Positions 15,526 through 23,957 of a stretch of DNA of 41,126 nucleotides are shown here, piece by piece (the stretch's first letter is position 1; each line of letters begins with the position of its first letter). The notes under the pieces are model-generated. The model made no database searches and was not told where the DNA came from. It saw only the letters and a list, made by a program, of their open reading frames with translations. The DNA comes from Desulfuromonadales bacterium. GTDB lineage: Bacteria > Desulfobacterota > Desulfuromonadia > Geobacterales > Pseudopelobacteraceae. The stretch is from contig DUZS01000031.1 of the NCBI GenBank assembly GCA_013349405.1, forward strand, positions 1 through 41,126, written 5' to 3'. A program made the position numbers and the translations under genes.

Positions 15526-17067
15526 ATGAAAATTCTCCTCACCTACCAATCCGGCCTACCACACCGTAACGATTCCTATATAAATATCCTGCCAACCGGA
15601 TTGTGCTATCTGCATGCCTGCCTGCAAAATGCAGGATTCAACTCGCTTCTTGCCAATTTTTCTGCCTGGACGCCATCTCAAATAACAGATGAATTGCTGC
15701 ACTTCAAGCCTGATATCATAGGCATTTCACAATGGACCCACAACAGGCACCATTCAGTTGAACTCGCCACATTGTGCCGTGACGCCCTCCCCGACTGTAT
15801 TATTATCATGGGTGGAGGCCATGCGACCTTCTGTTATGAGGATATTTTGATCGAACGTTCACCGGTGGACGTTGTTGTTCGAGGCGAGGCTGAAATAACA
15901 GTGCTGGAGCTTGTTACAGCAGCCGACTCAAAGAGTGTGTGGCATACCATACCTGGGATTGTTTTTCGCGATGGAGAAAAAATAGTAGTAACCCCACCCC
16001 GGAAAACCATTGACAACCTTGATAGCCTGCCTCTTCCAGCGCGCTACCTTGATATTTCAGTCGGCGTTGACCTGGAAATGCAATCTGAATTTATTGTCAC
16101 TACCCGGGGCTGCCCATCAACCTGCTTTTTCTGCAGTTCGCCAGACTTTTGGGGAAAGAAAGTCCGTTTCCGTTCTCCAGGCGCCATTGTTGAGGAAATT
16201 CTCTTTATTCGTCAGAAATATGGACTCATTTATTTTTCAATTCGTGATGACACTTTTACCGCCGACCGCAACAGAGTCCTTGAGTTTTGTAGACTGCTAC
16301 AGGAACAGGAAGCCAATATCCTCTGGAACTGCCAGTCACGAGTTACCGCACTTGACGAAGAGCTTGTCATTCAGATGAAGCGGGCAGGATGTGAATGCAT
16401 CCAACTTGGCGTTGAATCAGGGTCTCCTCGTATGCTTCGACAGCTTGGCAAAAACATTCTTCCAGCGCAGATCGAGAAGGCCTGTTCACTGATCAGAGAG
16501 ATCGGCATTAATCTTTCAGTCTACCTGATCAGTGACGTCCCGGGAGAAACAAAAGAAGACATCCTGAAGACCGTTGAGCTTGTGCGTCACATCCACCCTG
16601 ATGACGGCTATGTTTCTCCACTTGCCTATTATCCAGGCACACAGCTCTATAAAGAGGCAGTGGCTTCACACCGTATCACGTCCGCAATATTTACCGACTC
16701 GCCTCAAACGGCTCTTTACGCTGTCTCTGCTCATGGCACATCAGGGCAGCGGTACATTAAGGAATTGACAAAAAATCAACTGGACAAAACGAACACTTTT
16801 AAACAACAGAAATCCCGCCTTGGCTATTGCTACGCGACACATGTTATAGCTGGTGAGTGGTACCGCCAGAGGGGAGAATTTGATAAAGCCGAACTTGAAT
16901 TTCGGGCGATTACAAAACATCAGCCGCAAAATCCATGGGGGTGGTTTCTTCTTGGAGATTTATATACTGATCGGGGAAATGCGGAGAAAGGGAAAGAATT
17001 CTATGCGAAAGTTTTGGCAATAATACCAGAACATGGCCCATCAAAAGCGGCCCGTTCTGTACCATAA
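15526..17067 (+). CDS. B12-binding radical SAM protein with C-terminal TPR
   Basis: This 513-residue protein has a cobalamin-binding-type domain (about 1-150: PDIIGISQW, IIMGGGHAT, VDVVVRGEAE), a radical SAM domain with C196-x3-C200-x2-C203 (RGCPSTCFFC), LGVESGS and ISDVPGE, and TPR-like repeats at about 445-505 (FDKAELEFRAITKHQPQNPWGW). Such enzymes use SAM and often cobalamin for methylation or rearrangement of an unknown substrate; a TPR tail suggests a partner protein. The ATG sits immediately after a terminator T-tract and has no ribosome binding site, so its own promoter and start are unclear. Confidence 0.88.
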   Translation: MKILLTYQSGLPHRNDSYINILPTGLCYLHACLQNAGFNSLLANFSAWTPSQITDELLHFKPDIIGISQWTHNRHHSVELATLCRDALPDCIIIMGGGHATFCYEDILIERSPVDVVVRGEAEITVLELVTAADSKSVWHTIPGIVFRDGEKIVVTPPRKTIDNLDSLPLPARYLDISVGVDLEMQSEFIVTTRGCPSTCFFCSSPDFWGKKVRFRSPGAIVEEILFIRQKYGLIYFSIRDDTFTADRNRVLEFCRLLQEQEANILWNCQSRVTALDEELVIQMKRAGCECIQLGVESGSPRMLRQLGKNILPAQIEKACSLIREIGINLSVYLISDVPGETKEDILKTVELVRHIHPDDGYVSPLAYYPGTQLYKEAVASHRITSAIFTDSPQTALYAVSAHGTSGQRYIKELTKNQLDKTNTFKQQKSRLGYCYATHVIAGEWYRQRGEFDKAELEFRAITKHQPQNPWGWFLLGDLYTDRGNAEKGKEFYAKVLAIIPEHGPSKAARSVP

Positions 17068-17094
17068 AAAAACGGGGCTATTTTCATAGCCCCG
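17065..17094 (-). terminator. terminator of the minus-strand lipoprotein gene
   Basis: CGGGGCTA (17073-17080) and TAGCCCCG (17087-17094) form an 8-bp stem. Read on the minus strand it is followed by seven T's. On the plus strand the tail is only CAGATTTGTT, so it serves mainly the minus-strand gene, though it may also act for the convergent radical SAM gene. Confidence 0.82.
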
Positions 17095-17115
17095 CAGATT
17101 TGTTCTGATTTTAAC

Positions 17116-17538
17116 TTATTTCACTATCCTGATACCAGGAATGAATGAAATTTTATCAAACGTTTTGTTCAGAGTTTTACTCTGGAAGTTAGCCAAAGGG
17201 GGAGTTTCCGGGTACTCTATCTTGTCCCCTTTTGCTATTTTAATTTCCGGCAATGCCAACCAGACCTTCTCACCTTTTTCATCGGCTGCTTCAACATAGG
17301 TATAACCGCCCGAGTTCATCGTCTGGGTAACGGTTGCCTTCTTGCCTGCTCCTGCGGGAATTTCCTGAGCCTTCATACCAGCATGTGGATCACCACCTGG
17401 AGGTACTGCACCCGGTGCAGCAGCCGGCATCTGACCTTGTTGTGGTGCTGCGACCGGAGCTTCAGTTTTAGGTTTGTCTTTGCACCCTGTAAGGGCGAGA
17501 GCGGCGATACTGAGAACTACTAATGCTGTTTTTTTCAC
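17116..17538 (-). CDS. lipoprotein, NrfJ-like
   Basis: The 140-residue protein has a lipoprotein signal with lipobox LTGC (Cys19), then a Pro/Ala/Gln-rich linker with DPHAGMK, and a small beta-rich domain (about 68-138: VTQTMNSGGYTYVEAADEKGEKVWLALPEIKIAKGD in segments). That pattern resembles the short NrfJ-type domains found near cytochrome c genes in respiratory bacteria, but no cytochrome is adjacent here. AGGAGG precedes the start and a terminator follows at 17094. Confidence 0.8.
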   Translation of the reverse strand: MKKTALVVLSIAALALTGCKDKPKTEAPVAAPQQGQMPAAAPGAVPPGGDPHAGMKAQEIPAGAGKKATVTQTMNSGGYTYVEAADEKGEKVWLALPEIKIAKGDKIEYPETPPLANFQSKTLNKTFDKISFIPGIRIVK

Positions 17539-17682
17539 CTGCGACCTCCTGAAATTTTAATATCTTTCTCCTTTTAACACATTACTGTCAGGCATTCCAA
17601 GATAAATATTAAAACATCCGATAATATAACACTATTTCTCAATTAACCTGTTTATTGAACGGCCCTGAAAAGGGGTAACTAC

Positions 17683-17874
17683 CTATATTTGATGCATTAA
17701 TTCGTTATTTTCCCCATTATTACGTGATTCGTACAGTGCAATTTGTTCCGCGATTGAAAGTTTACGACGATGGCAGCATATTTGCCCCAAACAGATGCGG
17801 CACCGTTCATCCGAACACCATTGGCAGATCAAGCAATCTGGGCACGGGTGTTTTTTTACCGCTTTATCAGGCAT
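17683..17874 (-). CDS. Cys-rich mini-protein coupled to the deacetylase gene
   Basis: The 63-residue protein has nine Cys in its first 35 residues (CPDCLICQWCSDERCRICLG and CC further on), likely two zinc knuckles or an Fe-S site, then a basic helical tail KLSIAEQIALYESRNN. Its ATG shares one base with the stop of the upstream deacetylase gene (TAATG, at 17874), a strong sign of translational coupling. I believe similar short Cys-rich proteins occur in Geobacter, but no function is known to me. Confidence 0.72.
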   Translation of the reverse strand: MPDKAVKKHPCPDCLICQWCSDERCRICLGQICCHRRKLSIAEQIALYESRNNGENNELMHQI

Positions 17875-18674
17875 TAATACGCAACAGTGCGTTTGACAGC
17901 GTTGCCTTCAAGCAGCTGCACAAAAGCTTTACCACTATCAGCATTAACCAGAAGATACCGCGGCAGCTTCAGTACTGAATCAGTTGCCGTCGCGTGGCGG
18001 CGTTCAATGGTAAAGGTTGCATTGTAACCAGACTCTGTGGCTTTGCCGATAAGGTAATCATCGTAAAGGCCAAACGGCCAGGCAAGCATATCCACCTTTG
18101 CGCCGAGCTCAGTTTCCAGGCGCGCTTTCGATTTATTCAGCTGTGTCTTGACGAGTTGGTCCAGAGCCGGCCGACTGAGTTTCTTACGTTCTTTTTTGAA
18201 GTTCGGATGCCAATAGGTATGTGACTGTATCTCAAAAAGACCGGTTTTTGTCAGATCTCGCAATTGGTCCCATGTCATGGCATATTTTGCATTTGAAATT
18301 GCAGACGGGTAGGCAAAAATGGTAACCGGATAGCGGTATTTTTTTATAATCGGCAGCATATCACTATAAACAGACTTGTGTGCATCGTCTTCCACAATAA
18401 CAACCGACTTAGGGCCAGGTGCCGGGGCTTTACCGTGATAATGATCAACCAGCTGCCGTAGGGGAATCACCTTATAGCCGTTATCATGCAGATATTTCAT
18501 CTGTGCTTCAAAAACAGGGGTCGTGGTCGTCATGCCATCAGCAACAGTTGCACCAAAACGATGATATAACAAAATAGGGACTCGGAATGATTCCGCAGCA
18601 GAAGCTGGCAGCGGAAAAAGTGAAGCGACAGTAGTAACGAATATCAGCTGGAAAATAAAACGATATAATGACAT
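17874..18674 (-). CDS. polysaccharide deacetylase (NodB-type) with altered motif
   Basis: The protein has 266 residues. A signal peptide (about 1-27, ending ASAAES) predicts export. The NodB-type fold is visible: VPILLYHRF opens it, motif 2 His pair is SHTYWHPNF, and AWPFGLYDD resembles motif 3. Motif 1, normally T-F-D-D-G, here reads V-I-V-E-D-D-A-H, with Asp-Asp kept but the Gly replaced. The metal site may therefore be intact while catalysis is altered. The likely substrate is an N-acetylated envelope sugar. Downstream, its stop overlaps the Cys-rich mini-protein start. Confidence 0.85.
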   Translation of the reverse strand: MSLYRFIFQLIFVTTVASLFPLPASAAESFRVPILLYHRFGATVADGMTTTTPVFEAQMKYLHDNGYKVIPLRQLVDHYHGKAPAPGPKSVVIVEDDAHKSVYSDMLPIIKKYRYPVTIFAYPSAISNAKYAMTWDQLRDLTKTGLFEIQSHTYWHPNFKKERKKLSRPALDQLVKTQLNKSKARLETELGAKVDMLAWPFGLYDDYLIGKATESGYNATFTIERRHATATDSVLKLPRYLLVNADSGKAFVQLLEGNAVKRTVAY

Positions 18675-18687
18675 AAAATTTCCCGGG

Positions 18688-19143
18688 TTAACCTCTTACG
18701 ATAAATACCGAACACATGGCGTTACTGGCAACGGTGTGGGAGACACTCCCTTTAAGCCGGCGCTCGATAATCCCCTTGCCAGAGCTCCCGATAACAATTA
18801 CGTCTATTTCTTCCCGCTTGGCAACAGAAATTATTTTATCAGCAGGGTTCCCGTACTCAACGATCATTTCTAAAGGAATATCGTGATCGGCTGCACATTT
18901 TTCTACGACATAAAAAAGCCGCTCTCTCAGTTCGTCCCATTTTTTTGTTTCCGTCATTGGTGCTGACGGCACAAAATCAGTATAATTTGAAGAAGGGGCA
19001 TTTGGCAGCACAAGCAAGGCATACACTCGGCTTTTCAGCTGGCTCTGGTTACCGGCGGCAAGACGGATAGCTTCCTCTGCTGCTTTATCAGAATGGGGGG
19101 AGCCATCAATTGCCACTAGTATTTTTTTACGCAGGCTAAGCAT
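18688..19143 (-). CDS. universal stress protein, UspA family
   Basis: The 151-residue Usp domain starts at ATG 19143 (GAGGA upstream; the frame is open to 19242 but without a matching RBS). It begins KKILVAIDGSPHSDKAAEEA and carries the ATP-binding signature IGSSGKGIIERRLKGSVSHTV near the end, the G-x2-G-x9-G-S pattern of ATP-binding Usps. It probably binds ATP and dimerises. It shares an overlapping promoter with the divergent IclR gene and is followed 13 bp later by the deacetylase gene. Confidence 0.92.
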   Translation of the reverse strand: MLSLRKKILVAIDGSPHSDKAAEEAIRLAAGNQSQLKSRVYALLVLPNAPSSNYTDFVPSAPMTETKKWDELRERLFYVVEKCAADHDIPLEMIVEYGNPADKIISVAKREEIDVIVIGSSGKGIIERRLKGSVSHTVASNAMCSVFIVRG

Positions 19144-19202
19144 GGCATCCTCATTTTTTGTAACCACATAAACAGCGGGAACTAAATTTATTTTAGATTT
19201 TA

Positions 19203-19231
19203 TGTATATCGCACTTTTTACTGCTTGACAA
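19203..19231 (-). promoter_or_regulatory. usp promoter, overlapping the iclR promoter
   Basis: Minus-strand TTGTCA (19231-19226) and TATACA (19208-19203) are spaced by 17 bp. The -35 box overlaps by five bases with the -35 of the plus-strand promoter at 19225. Confidence 0.55.
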
Positions 19232-19253
19232 CCGTAAAACAATATTCTACATT
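19225..19253 (+). promoter_or_regulatory. iclR promoter, overlapping the usp promoter
   Basis: A perfect TTGACA (19225-19230) is followed after 17 bp by TACATT (19248-19253). The predicted leader to the ATG at 19366 is about 105 nt. Confidence 0.6.
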
Positions 19254-19365
19254 TGTCAGGAAAAATAAAAAAAACGTGACATTTGGCTTCTTTTTAAATA
19301 ACCGGCTATATTCCAGCATGTTATATCGTGTTCCATTACTCTCATACTTGAAAAGGACTACATCC

Positions 19366-20148
19366 ATGGCAAAAAAAGAAAAATCAGAATATCTCATACA
19401 AGCAGTTTCGCACGCACTCGATCTTCTCGAGCAGTTTCATGGTGAGGTAGATGAGCTTGGTGTCACTGAACTCAGTAAGCGTTTGAAGTTACATAAAAAT
19501 AACGTATTCCGACTGCTTGCAACACTTGAATCCCGAAACTATATTGAACAAAACAAAGTAACTGAAAACTACCGTCTCGGCTTGAAAACGCTTGAATTGG
19601 GACAGACCTTTATCAAGCAGATGGGTCTTCTGAGACAGGCAAAGCCGGTTCTGGAAGCATTGGTTGAAAGTTGCAATGAAACGACCTACGTCTCGATTCT
19701 CAAGGACTTCAATATAGTATACCTAGATGTCGTTGAAACCGCCATGACCGTGAGGGTCGTGCCACGTGTAGGATCGCGGTTGCCTGCATACTGCACGGCA
19801 GCAGGCAAGATACAAGTAGCTTATATGAGCGATGAGGAACTTGAAGCGTACCTGCCGCTGAAAGAGCTGAAAAGCTATACTCCGAATACGATCACCGACC
19901 GTGACGTTCTAAAAAAGCAGCTGAAACTCATTGCCGAACAGGGATATGCGTACGACAATGAAGAGCTGGATATCGGTGTCAAGTGCGTCAGCGCTCCGAT
20001 TCGTGACTACACACGCCGCATAATCGGAGCAGTCAGCATTTCCGGACCGTCGATGCGTTTTTCTGATGAACGTATTACAAATGAACTTATTCCTCTGGTA
20101 TTAAAAGCCGGGGACGAAATTTCTGCAAAGCTTGGTTTCCAGAAGTAA
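19366..20148 (+). CDS. IclR-family transcriptional regulator
   Basis: From ATG 19366, preceded by AAAGGA, the protein has 260 residues. Residues 8-70 form an IclR-type winged helix-turn-helix (AVSHALDLLEQF, GVTELSKRLKLHKNNVFRLLATL); residues 85-255 are the ligand-sensing domain with PAYCTAAGK, YAYDNEELDIGVKCVSAPIRD and VSISGPSMR. Members repress or activate catabolic operons in response to small aromatic or central metabolites. The target is not visible, but the head-to-head arrangement with usp suggests local control. A strong terminator follows. Confidence 0.92.
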   Translation: MAKKEKSEYLIQAVSHALDLLEQFHGEVDELGVTELSKRLKLHKNNVFRLLATLESRNYIEQNKVTENYRLGLKTLELGQTFIKQMGLLRQAKPVLEALVESCNETTYVSILKDFNIVYLDVVETAMTVRVVPRVGSRLPAYCTAAGKIQVAYMSDEELEAYLPLKELKSYTPNTITDRDVLKKQLKLIAEQGYAYDNEELDIGVKCVSAPIRDYTRRIIGAVSISGPSMRFSDERITNELIPLVLKAGDEISAKLGFQK

Positions 20149-20168
20149 CCATATTTTTACTGACACTT

Positions 20169-20197
20169 CAAGGGCGGCTTTTTAGCCGCCTTTTTTT
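20169..20197 (+). terminator. Rho-independent terminator after iclR
   Basis: GGCGGCT (20173-20179) and AGCCGCC (20184-20190) form a G/C-rich stem with a TTTT loop, followed by seven T's. Confidence 0.88.
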
Positions 20198-20257
20198 ATG
20201 TACTCTGTACAGAAACAGGCTGTTATGAAGCATTCTCGGCCGTAAAAAGGACATGCT

Positions 20258-20449
20258 ATGCTGACTTACAAAGTTATAGAAATTGGAACCGTTACTGAAG
20301 ATACAATTGAACAGGTCCTCAACGACTGGAGTACCAAGGGATGGCATTTCGATGGACTTCATTTTGCCATGCGTGAATCGAGCAAACGCCCGGCGATGGC
20401 CTTTGCACTTTTCACCAGGGAATCAGGGAGTGGTGAGGTGGCATCATGA
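20258..20449 (+). CDS. DUF4177 family protein, coupled to polA
   Basis: The 63-residue protein has the DUF4177 pattern: YKVIEIG at the start, the helix IEQVLNDWSTKGWHFD and an aliphatic strand at the end (MAFALFTRES). It is a small alpha/beta domain of unknown role, often with a Trp in the G-W motif. Its TGA overlaps the polA ATG (ATGA at 20446-20449), so translation is coupled. Confidence 0.82.
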   Translation: MLTYKVIEIGTVTEDTIEQVLNDWSTKGWHFDGLHFAMRESSKRPAMAFALFTRESGSGEVAS

Positions 20450-23238
20450 GCGAAAAGGATGCTCTCTACCTGATCGACGGCTCATCTTACATTTACCGGG
20501 CATATTTTGCCATCCGTCACCTCTCTTCTCCAAGCGGGCACCCCACCAATGCTATTTACGGTTTCATCCAGATGCTGCTCAAGCTGCTGAAGGATTACAA
20601 CCCGCGGCATGTCGCCGTCGTTTTCGATGCCGGACGGACGACGTTCCGCACGGAGATGTATCCCCAGTACAAAGCCAACCGCGCCGCCATGCCGGACGAC
20701 CTGCGGATGCAGATGGAGCCGATTCGCGAGGTGGTGCGGGCGTTCAACATCCCGGCGCTCGAACTGCCGGGCTACGAAGCTGATGATATTATCGGCGCCC
20801 TGGCCGGACGTTTCTCCGCTCAGGGCGGCAAAGTGGTGGTGGTTACCGGCGACAAGGATCTGATGCAGATTGTCACCGACCGCGTAACGTTGCTGGATAC
20901 CATGAAGGGGAAGGAATCGGGTATTGCCGACGTGATCGAACGCTTCGGTGTCGGACCGGAGCTGGTCATCGATATTTTGGGATTGGCGGGTGATACTTCG
21001 GACAATATCCCCGGAGTTCCGGGTATCGGCGAGAAGACCGCCACCAAGCTGATTCTCGAATATGGTTCTCTTGACCGCTTGTTGGAACATGCGGACGAGG
21101 TCAAAGGGAAAAATGGCGAGCGATTGCGCGAGTTTCGTGAGCAGGCACTGCTTTCACGCCGTCTGGCGACCATAGAGAGCAATGTCCCGCTGGATGTTGC
21201 CATAGAAGCTCTGACAGCGCGTGAACCGGATCAGGAGGCACTGAACCGGTTCTTTAAAAAATTCGGTTTCACCACACTGATCAAAGAGCTTACCGCTTCG
21301 GCGACGCTCTCCACGGAGCAGTACCACACCGTTGCCACGGCAGAAGCGCTTGAATCACTTGCTAACGAGCTGGAGAAAGCCGGTGAATTTGCTTTCGATC
21401 TGGAGACCACCAGTCTCGACCCGCGCCTCGCCGAGATCGTGGGCTTATCGTTCTCGTGTGCAGATCATGAGGCGTATTATGTTCCGGTGGGGCATGTGAC
21501 GACATCCCCCCTCCCTACCCCTCCCCCGCTGGGGGAGGGAACTTTATTTTCTTTTACTGCAGAAGATAGTGGGTCATTTTTCTCCTCCCCCCAGCGGGGG
21601 GAGGTCGGGAGGGGGGATACATTTACCCTTGGGCAGCTCCAACGCCACGACGTACTTTGCCGCCTCCGCCCGCTCTTCGAAAACTCCACTCTGCGCAAGG
21701 TCGGCCAGAATATCAAGTATGACATGGAGGTTCTTGCCAACAACGGTATCAACCTGGCCGGTGTCTGGTTCGACACCATGCTCGCCTCGTATGTTCTCAA
21801 TCCGTCTCGTCAGGGTCACGGTCTCGACGCGCTTGCCCAGGAGCATCTCAATCACCGCATGGTGAGTTACAGTGACGTAACCGGCAGCGGCAAAAGTCAG
21901 AAAAATTTTGCCGAAGTGGACATTGAGGCGGCGTCTCGCTATGCCTGTGAAGATGCCGATGCCACCTGGCTGCTGCGCCGCAAATTTGAGCCGATGCTGA
22001 CTGCAAGCCGGCTTGACACCCTCTTTCATACTCTGGAAATGCCGCTGGTGCCGATTCTGTCAGTGATGGAAAATCATGGCGTTCTGCTCGATTCGACTCT
22101 TCTTGCCGGGCTCTCCAGTGATTTTGCCGGGCGCATGACAACGCTTGAAGAACAGGTCTTTACCGTTGCCGGAACTCGCTTCAATCTCAACTCCCCCAAA
22201 CAACTGGGTGAGGTGTTGTTCGAGAAGATGGGGCTGCAGACCGGTAAAAAAACCAAGGGAAAATCGGGGTGGTCCACCGATAACGAGGTCCTGACGTCTC
22301 TGGCCGAAGAGCATGAAATCGCCCGGCTGATTGTCGAATACCGCGGCATTGCCAAGCTCCGGTCAACCTACAGCGATGCTCTTCCACGCCTGGTCAATCC
22401 CAAAACCGGCAGGGTGCATACCTCCTACAACCAGACCGTCACCAACACCGGGCGACTGTCATCATCTGATCCGAATCTGCAGAACATACCGATTCGCAGT
22501 GATGAGGGGCGCATGATCCGCCACGCCTTTATCGCTCCGCCCGGTCACGTCATTCTCTCTGCCGATTACTCCCAGATTGAACTGCGCGTGCTGGCGCATT
22601 TATCCGGAGACAGGGTGTTCTGCCACGCCTTCGCCAACGATGAAGATATCCATACGCGCACCGCCGCAGAAGTGTTCGGCCTGTTCCCGGAGATGGTGAC
22701 CCCCGAAATGCGCCGTCAGGCCAAGACCATCAACTTCGGCATCATTTATGGCCAGGGGGCATTCTCTCTGGCAAAACAGCTCGGCATTGCCCGCAAAACC
22801 GCTGAAGAGTTCATCAGCGCCTACCGCGAGCGGCACAGCGGCGCCATGGAATATCTGGACTCGTGCATCAGACAGGCGGAAGAGTCCGGTTCTGTCACCA
22901 CAATCCTCGGGAGGCGCCTGCCGATCCCGGAGATCCATAGTTCAAACGGCAATGTACTCGCCTTCGCTCGCCGTAATGCCATCAATTATCCGATCCAGGG
23001 TTCAGCCGCAGACATTATCAAGGCGGCCATGATCCGGGTTGACAGCAGAATCCGGTTGGAACAGCTGGACAGCCGTCTCATTATGCAGGTCCATGATGAG
23101 CTGGTTTTTGAAGTTCCGGATGGTGAACTCGTAAAGATGGAACAGCTGGTAGAAGAGGAGATGGGGCATGCGGTAACAGCGCGGGTGCCTCTCAAGGTTG
23201 ATATCAGTTACGGGTCGAACTGGAGCGAAGCCCACTGA
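20446..23238 (+). CDS. polA: DNA polymerase I
   Basis: The 930-residue protein carries all three activities. Residues about 1-290 are the 5'-nuclease with DGSSYIYRAYF and GDTSDNIPGVPGIG. The 3'-5' exonuclease domain (about 305-510) keeps D318/E320 in FDLETTSLD, NIKYDMEVL and YACEDADATWLL, so proofreading should be active. The polymerase (about 530-930) has motif A DYSQIELRVLAHLSGD, motif B around KTINFGIIYGQG and motif C QVHDELVFE. Residues about 353-391 are an in-frame insertion encoded by a palindromic element (21504-21618) in a loop of the exonuclease domain. It follows DUF4177 with an ATGA overlap and converges on livF. Confidence 0.97.
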   Translation: MSEKDALYLIDGSSYIYRAYFAIRHLSSPSGHPTNAIYGFIQMLLKLLKDYNPRHVAVVFDAGRTTFRTEMYPQYKANRAAMPDDLRMQMEPIREVVRAFNIPALELPGYEADDIIGALAGRFSAQGGKVVVVTGDKDLMQIVTDRVTLLDTMKGKESGIADVIERFGVGPELVIDILGLAGDTSDNIPGVPGIGEKTATKLILEYGSLDRLLEHADEVKGKNGERLREFREQALLSRRLATIESNVPLDVAIEALTAREPDQEALNRFFKKFGFTTLIKELTASATLSTEQYHTVATAEALESLANELEKAGEFAFDLETTSLDPRLAEIVGLSFSCADHEAYYVPVGHVTTSPLPTPPPLGEGTLFSFTAEDSGSFFSSPQRGEVGRGDTFTLGQLQRHDVLCRLRPLFENSTLRKVGQNIKYDMEVLANNGINLAGVWFDTMLASYVLNPSRQGHGLDALAQEHLNHRMVSYSDVTGSGKSQKNFAEVDIEAASRYACEDADATWLLRRKFEPMLTASRLDTLFHTLEMPLVPILSVMENHGVLLDSTLLAGLSSDFAGRMTTLEEQVFTVAGTRFNLNSPKQLGEVLFEKMGLQTGKKTKGKSGWSTDNEVLTSLAEEHEIARLIVEYRGIAKLRSTYSDALPRLVNPKTGRVHTSYNQTVTNTGRLSSSDPNLQNIPIRSDEGRMIRHAFIAPPGHVILSADYSQIELRVLAHLSGDRVFCHAFANDEDIHTRTAAEVFGLFPEMVTPEMRRQAKTINFGIIYGQGAFSLAKQLGIARKTAEEFISAYRERHSGAMEYLDSCIRQAEESGSVTTILGRRLPIPEIHSSNGNVLAFARRNAINYPIQGSAADIIKAAMIRVDSRIRLEQLDSRLIMQVHDELVFEVPDGELVKMEQLVEEEMGHAVTARVPLKVDISYGSNWSEAH
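21504..21618. mobile_element. 115-bp palindromic (MITE/REP-like) element inside polA
   Basis: Two 35-nt imperfect inverted repeats (21504-21538 and 21584-21618) begin ATCCCCCC and end GGGGGGAT. Each arm also holds a smaller palindrome built on CTCCCCC-GCT-GGGGGAG. AC occurs on both sides (21502-21503, 21619-21620) and may be a 2-bp target duplication; element plus duplication is 117 bp, exactly 39 codons. The translated peptides resemble short repeat-derived sequences (PPLGEG, SPQRGEVGRG) that I have seen in many proteobacterial hypothetical proteins. The element is read through in frame in polA. Confidence 0.85.
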
Positions 23239-23243
23239 TCCCG

Positions 23244-23954
23244 TCAACCGCCGAGATAGGCATGCAGAACGCGCTCATCAGAGAGGAGTTCCTGCGACGA
23301 ACCGGTAAAGGTCATCTGACCGGCATCAAGAACATAGGTACGGTGGGAATGCTGCATGGCCAGCCTGGCGTTCTGCTCAACCAGCAGAATGGTTGTTCCT
23401 TCAGCATTCAGGTTGCGGATTATGGCAAAGATCTCCCGTATAATCAGCGGAGCGAGACCAAGGCTCGGTTCATCAAGCATCAGCAGCTTCGGACGGCTCA
23501 TCATGGCGCGTGCAATGGCGAGCATCTGCTGTTCACCACCGGAAAGAGTTCCGGCTGATTGCTGTTTGCGCTCTTCAAGACGCGGAAAAAGCTGAAACAT
23601 CCGGGAAATATCGGACTTGATCGCGGCGCGATCTTTCCTGACAAAGGCGCCCAGTTCCAGGTTGTCAAGGACACTCAGCCGGGCCAGTACCTGTCGACCT
23701 TCAGGGCTCTGAGCGATTCCCATGCGCACGACTGATGCCGGTGCCTGACCGGTAATGTCACGCCCCTCAAAGTGAATGCTCCCCTCACGAACTTTCAGAA
23801 GGCGGGAAATCGCCCGCAGTGTTGTTGATTTACCGGCACCGTTGGCGCCGATGAGAGTCACCACCTCACCGCTGTGTACTTCCAGGTCAAGACCCCGTAC
23901 CGCTTGAATGGCTCCATAGTTGACGCAGATGTTTTTCAATTCCAGTAAGGCCAT
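23244..23954 (-). CDS. livF: branched-chain amino acid ABC transporter ATPase LivF
   Basis: The 236-residue ATPase has Walker A GANGAGKST, the ABC signature LSGGEQQ, Walker B LLMLDEPSLGLAP and the H-loop region VEQNARLA. Length and the LSGGEQQ-LGLAP context are those of LivF. It energises import with LivG. It is the last gene of the liv operon, 3 bp after livG, and ends 5 bp from the convergent polA end. Confidence 0.95.
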   Translation of the reverse strand: MALLELKNICVNYGAIQAVRGLDLEVHSGEVVTLIGANGAGKSTTLRAISRLLKVREGSIHFEGRDITGQAPASVVRMGIAQSPEGRQVLARLSVLDNLELGAFVRKDRAAIKSDISRMFQLFPRLEERKQQSAGTLSGGEQQMLAIARAMMSRPKLLMLDEPSLGLAPLIIREIFAIIRNLNAEGTTILLVEQNARLAMQHSHRTYVLDAGQMTFTGSSQELLSDERVLHAYLGG

Positions 23955-23957
23955 AGG

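Noticed and set aside
21504-21618. A disrupting insertion making polA a pseudogene
   Set aside because: The element is read in frame with no stop, and all nuclease, exonuclease and polymerase motifs are intact on either side.
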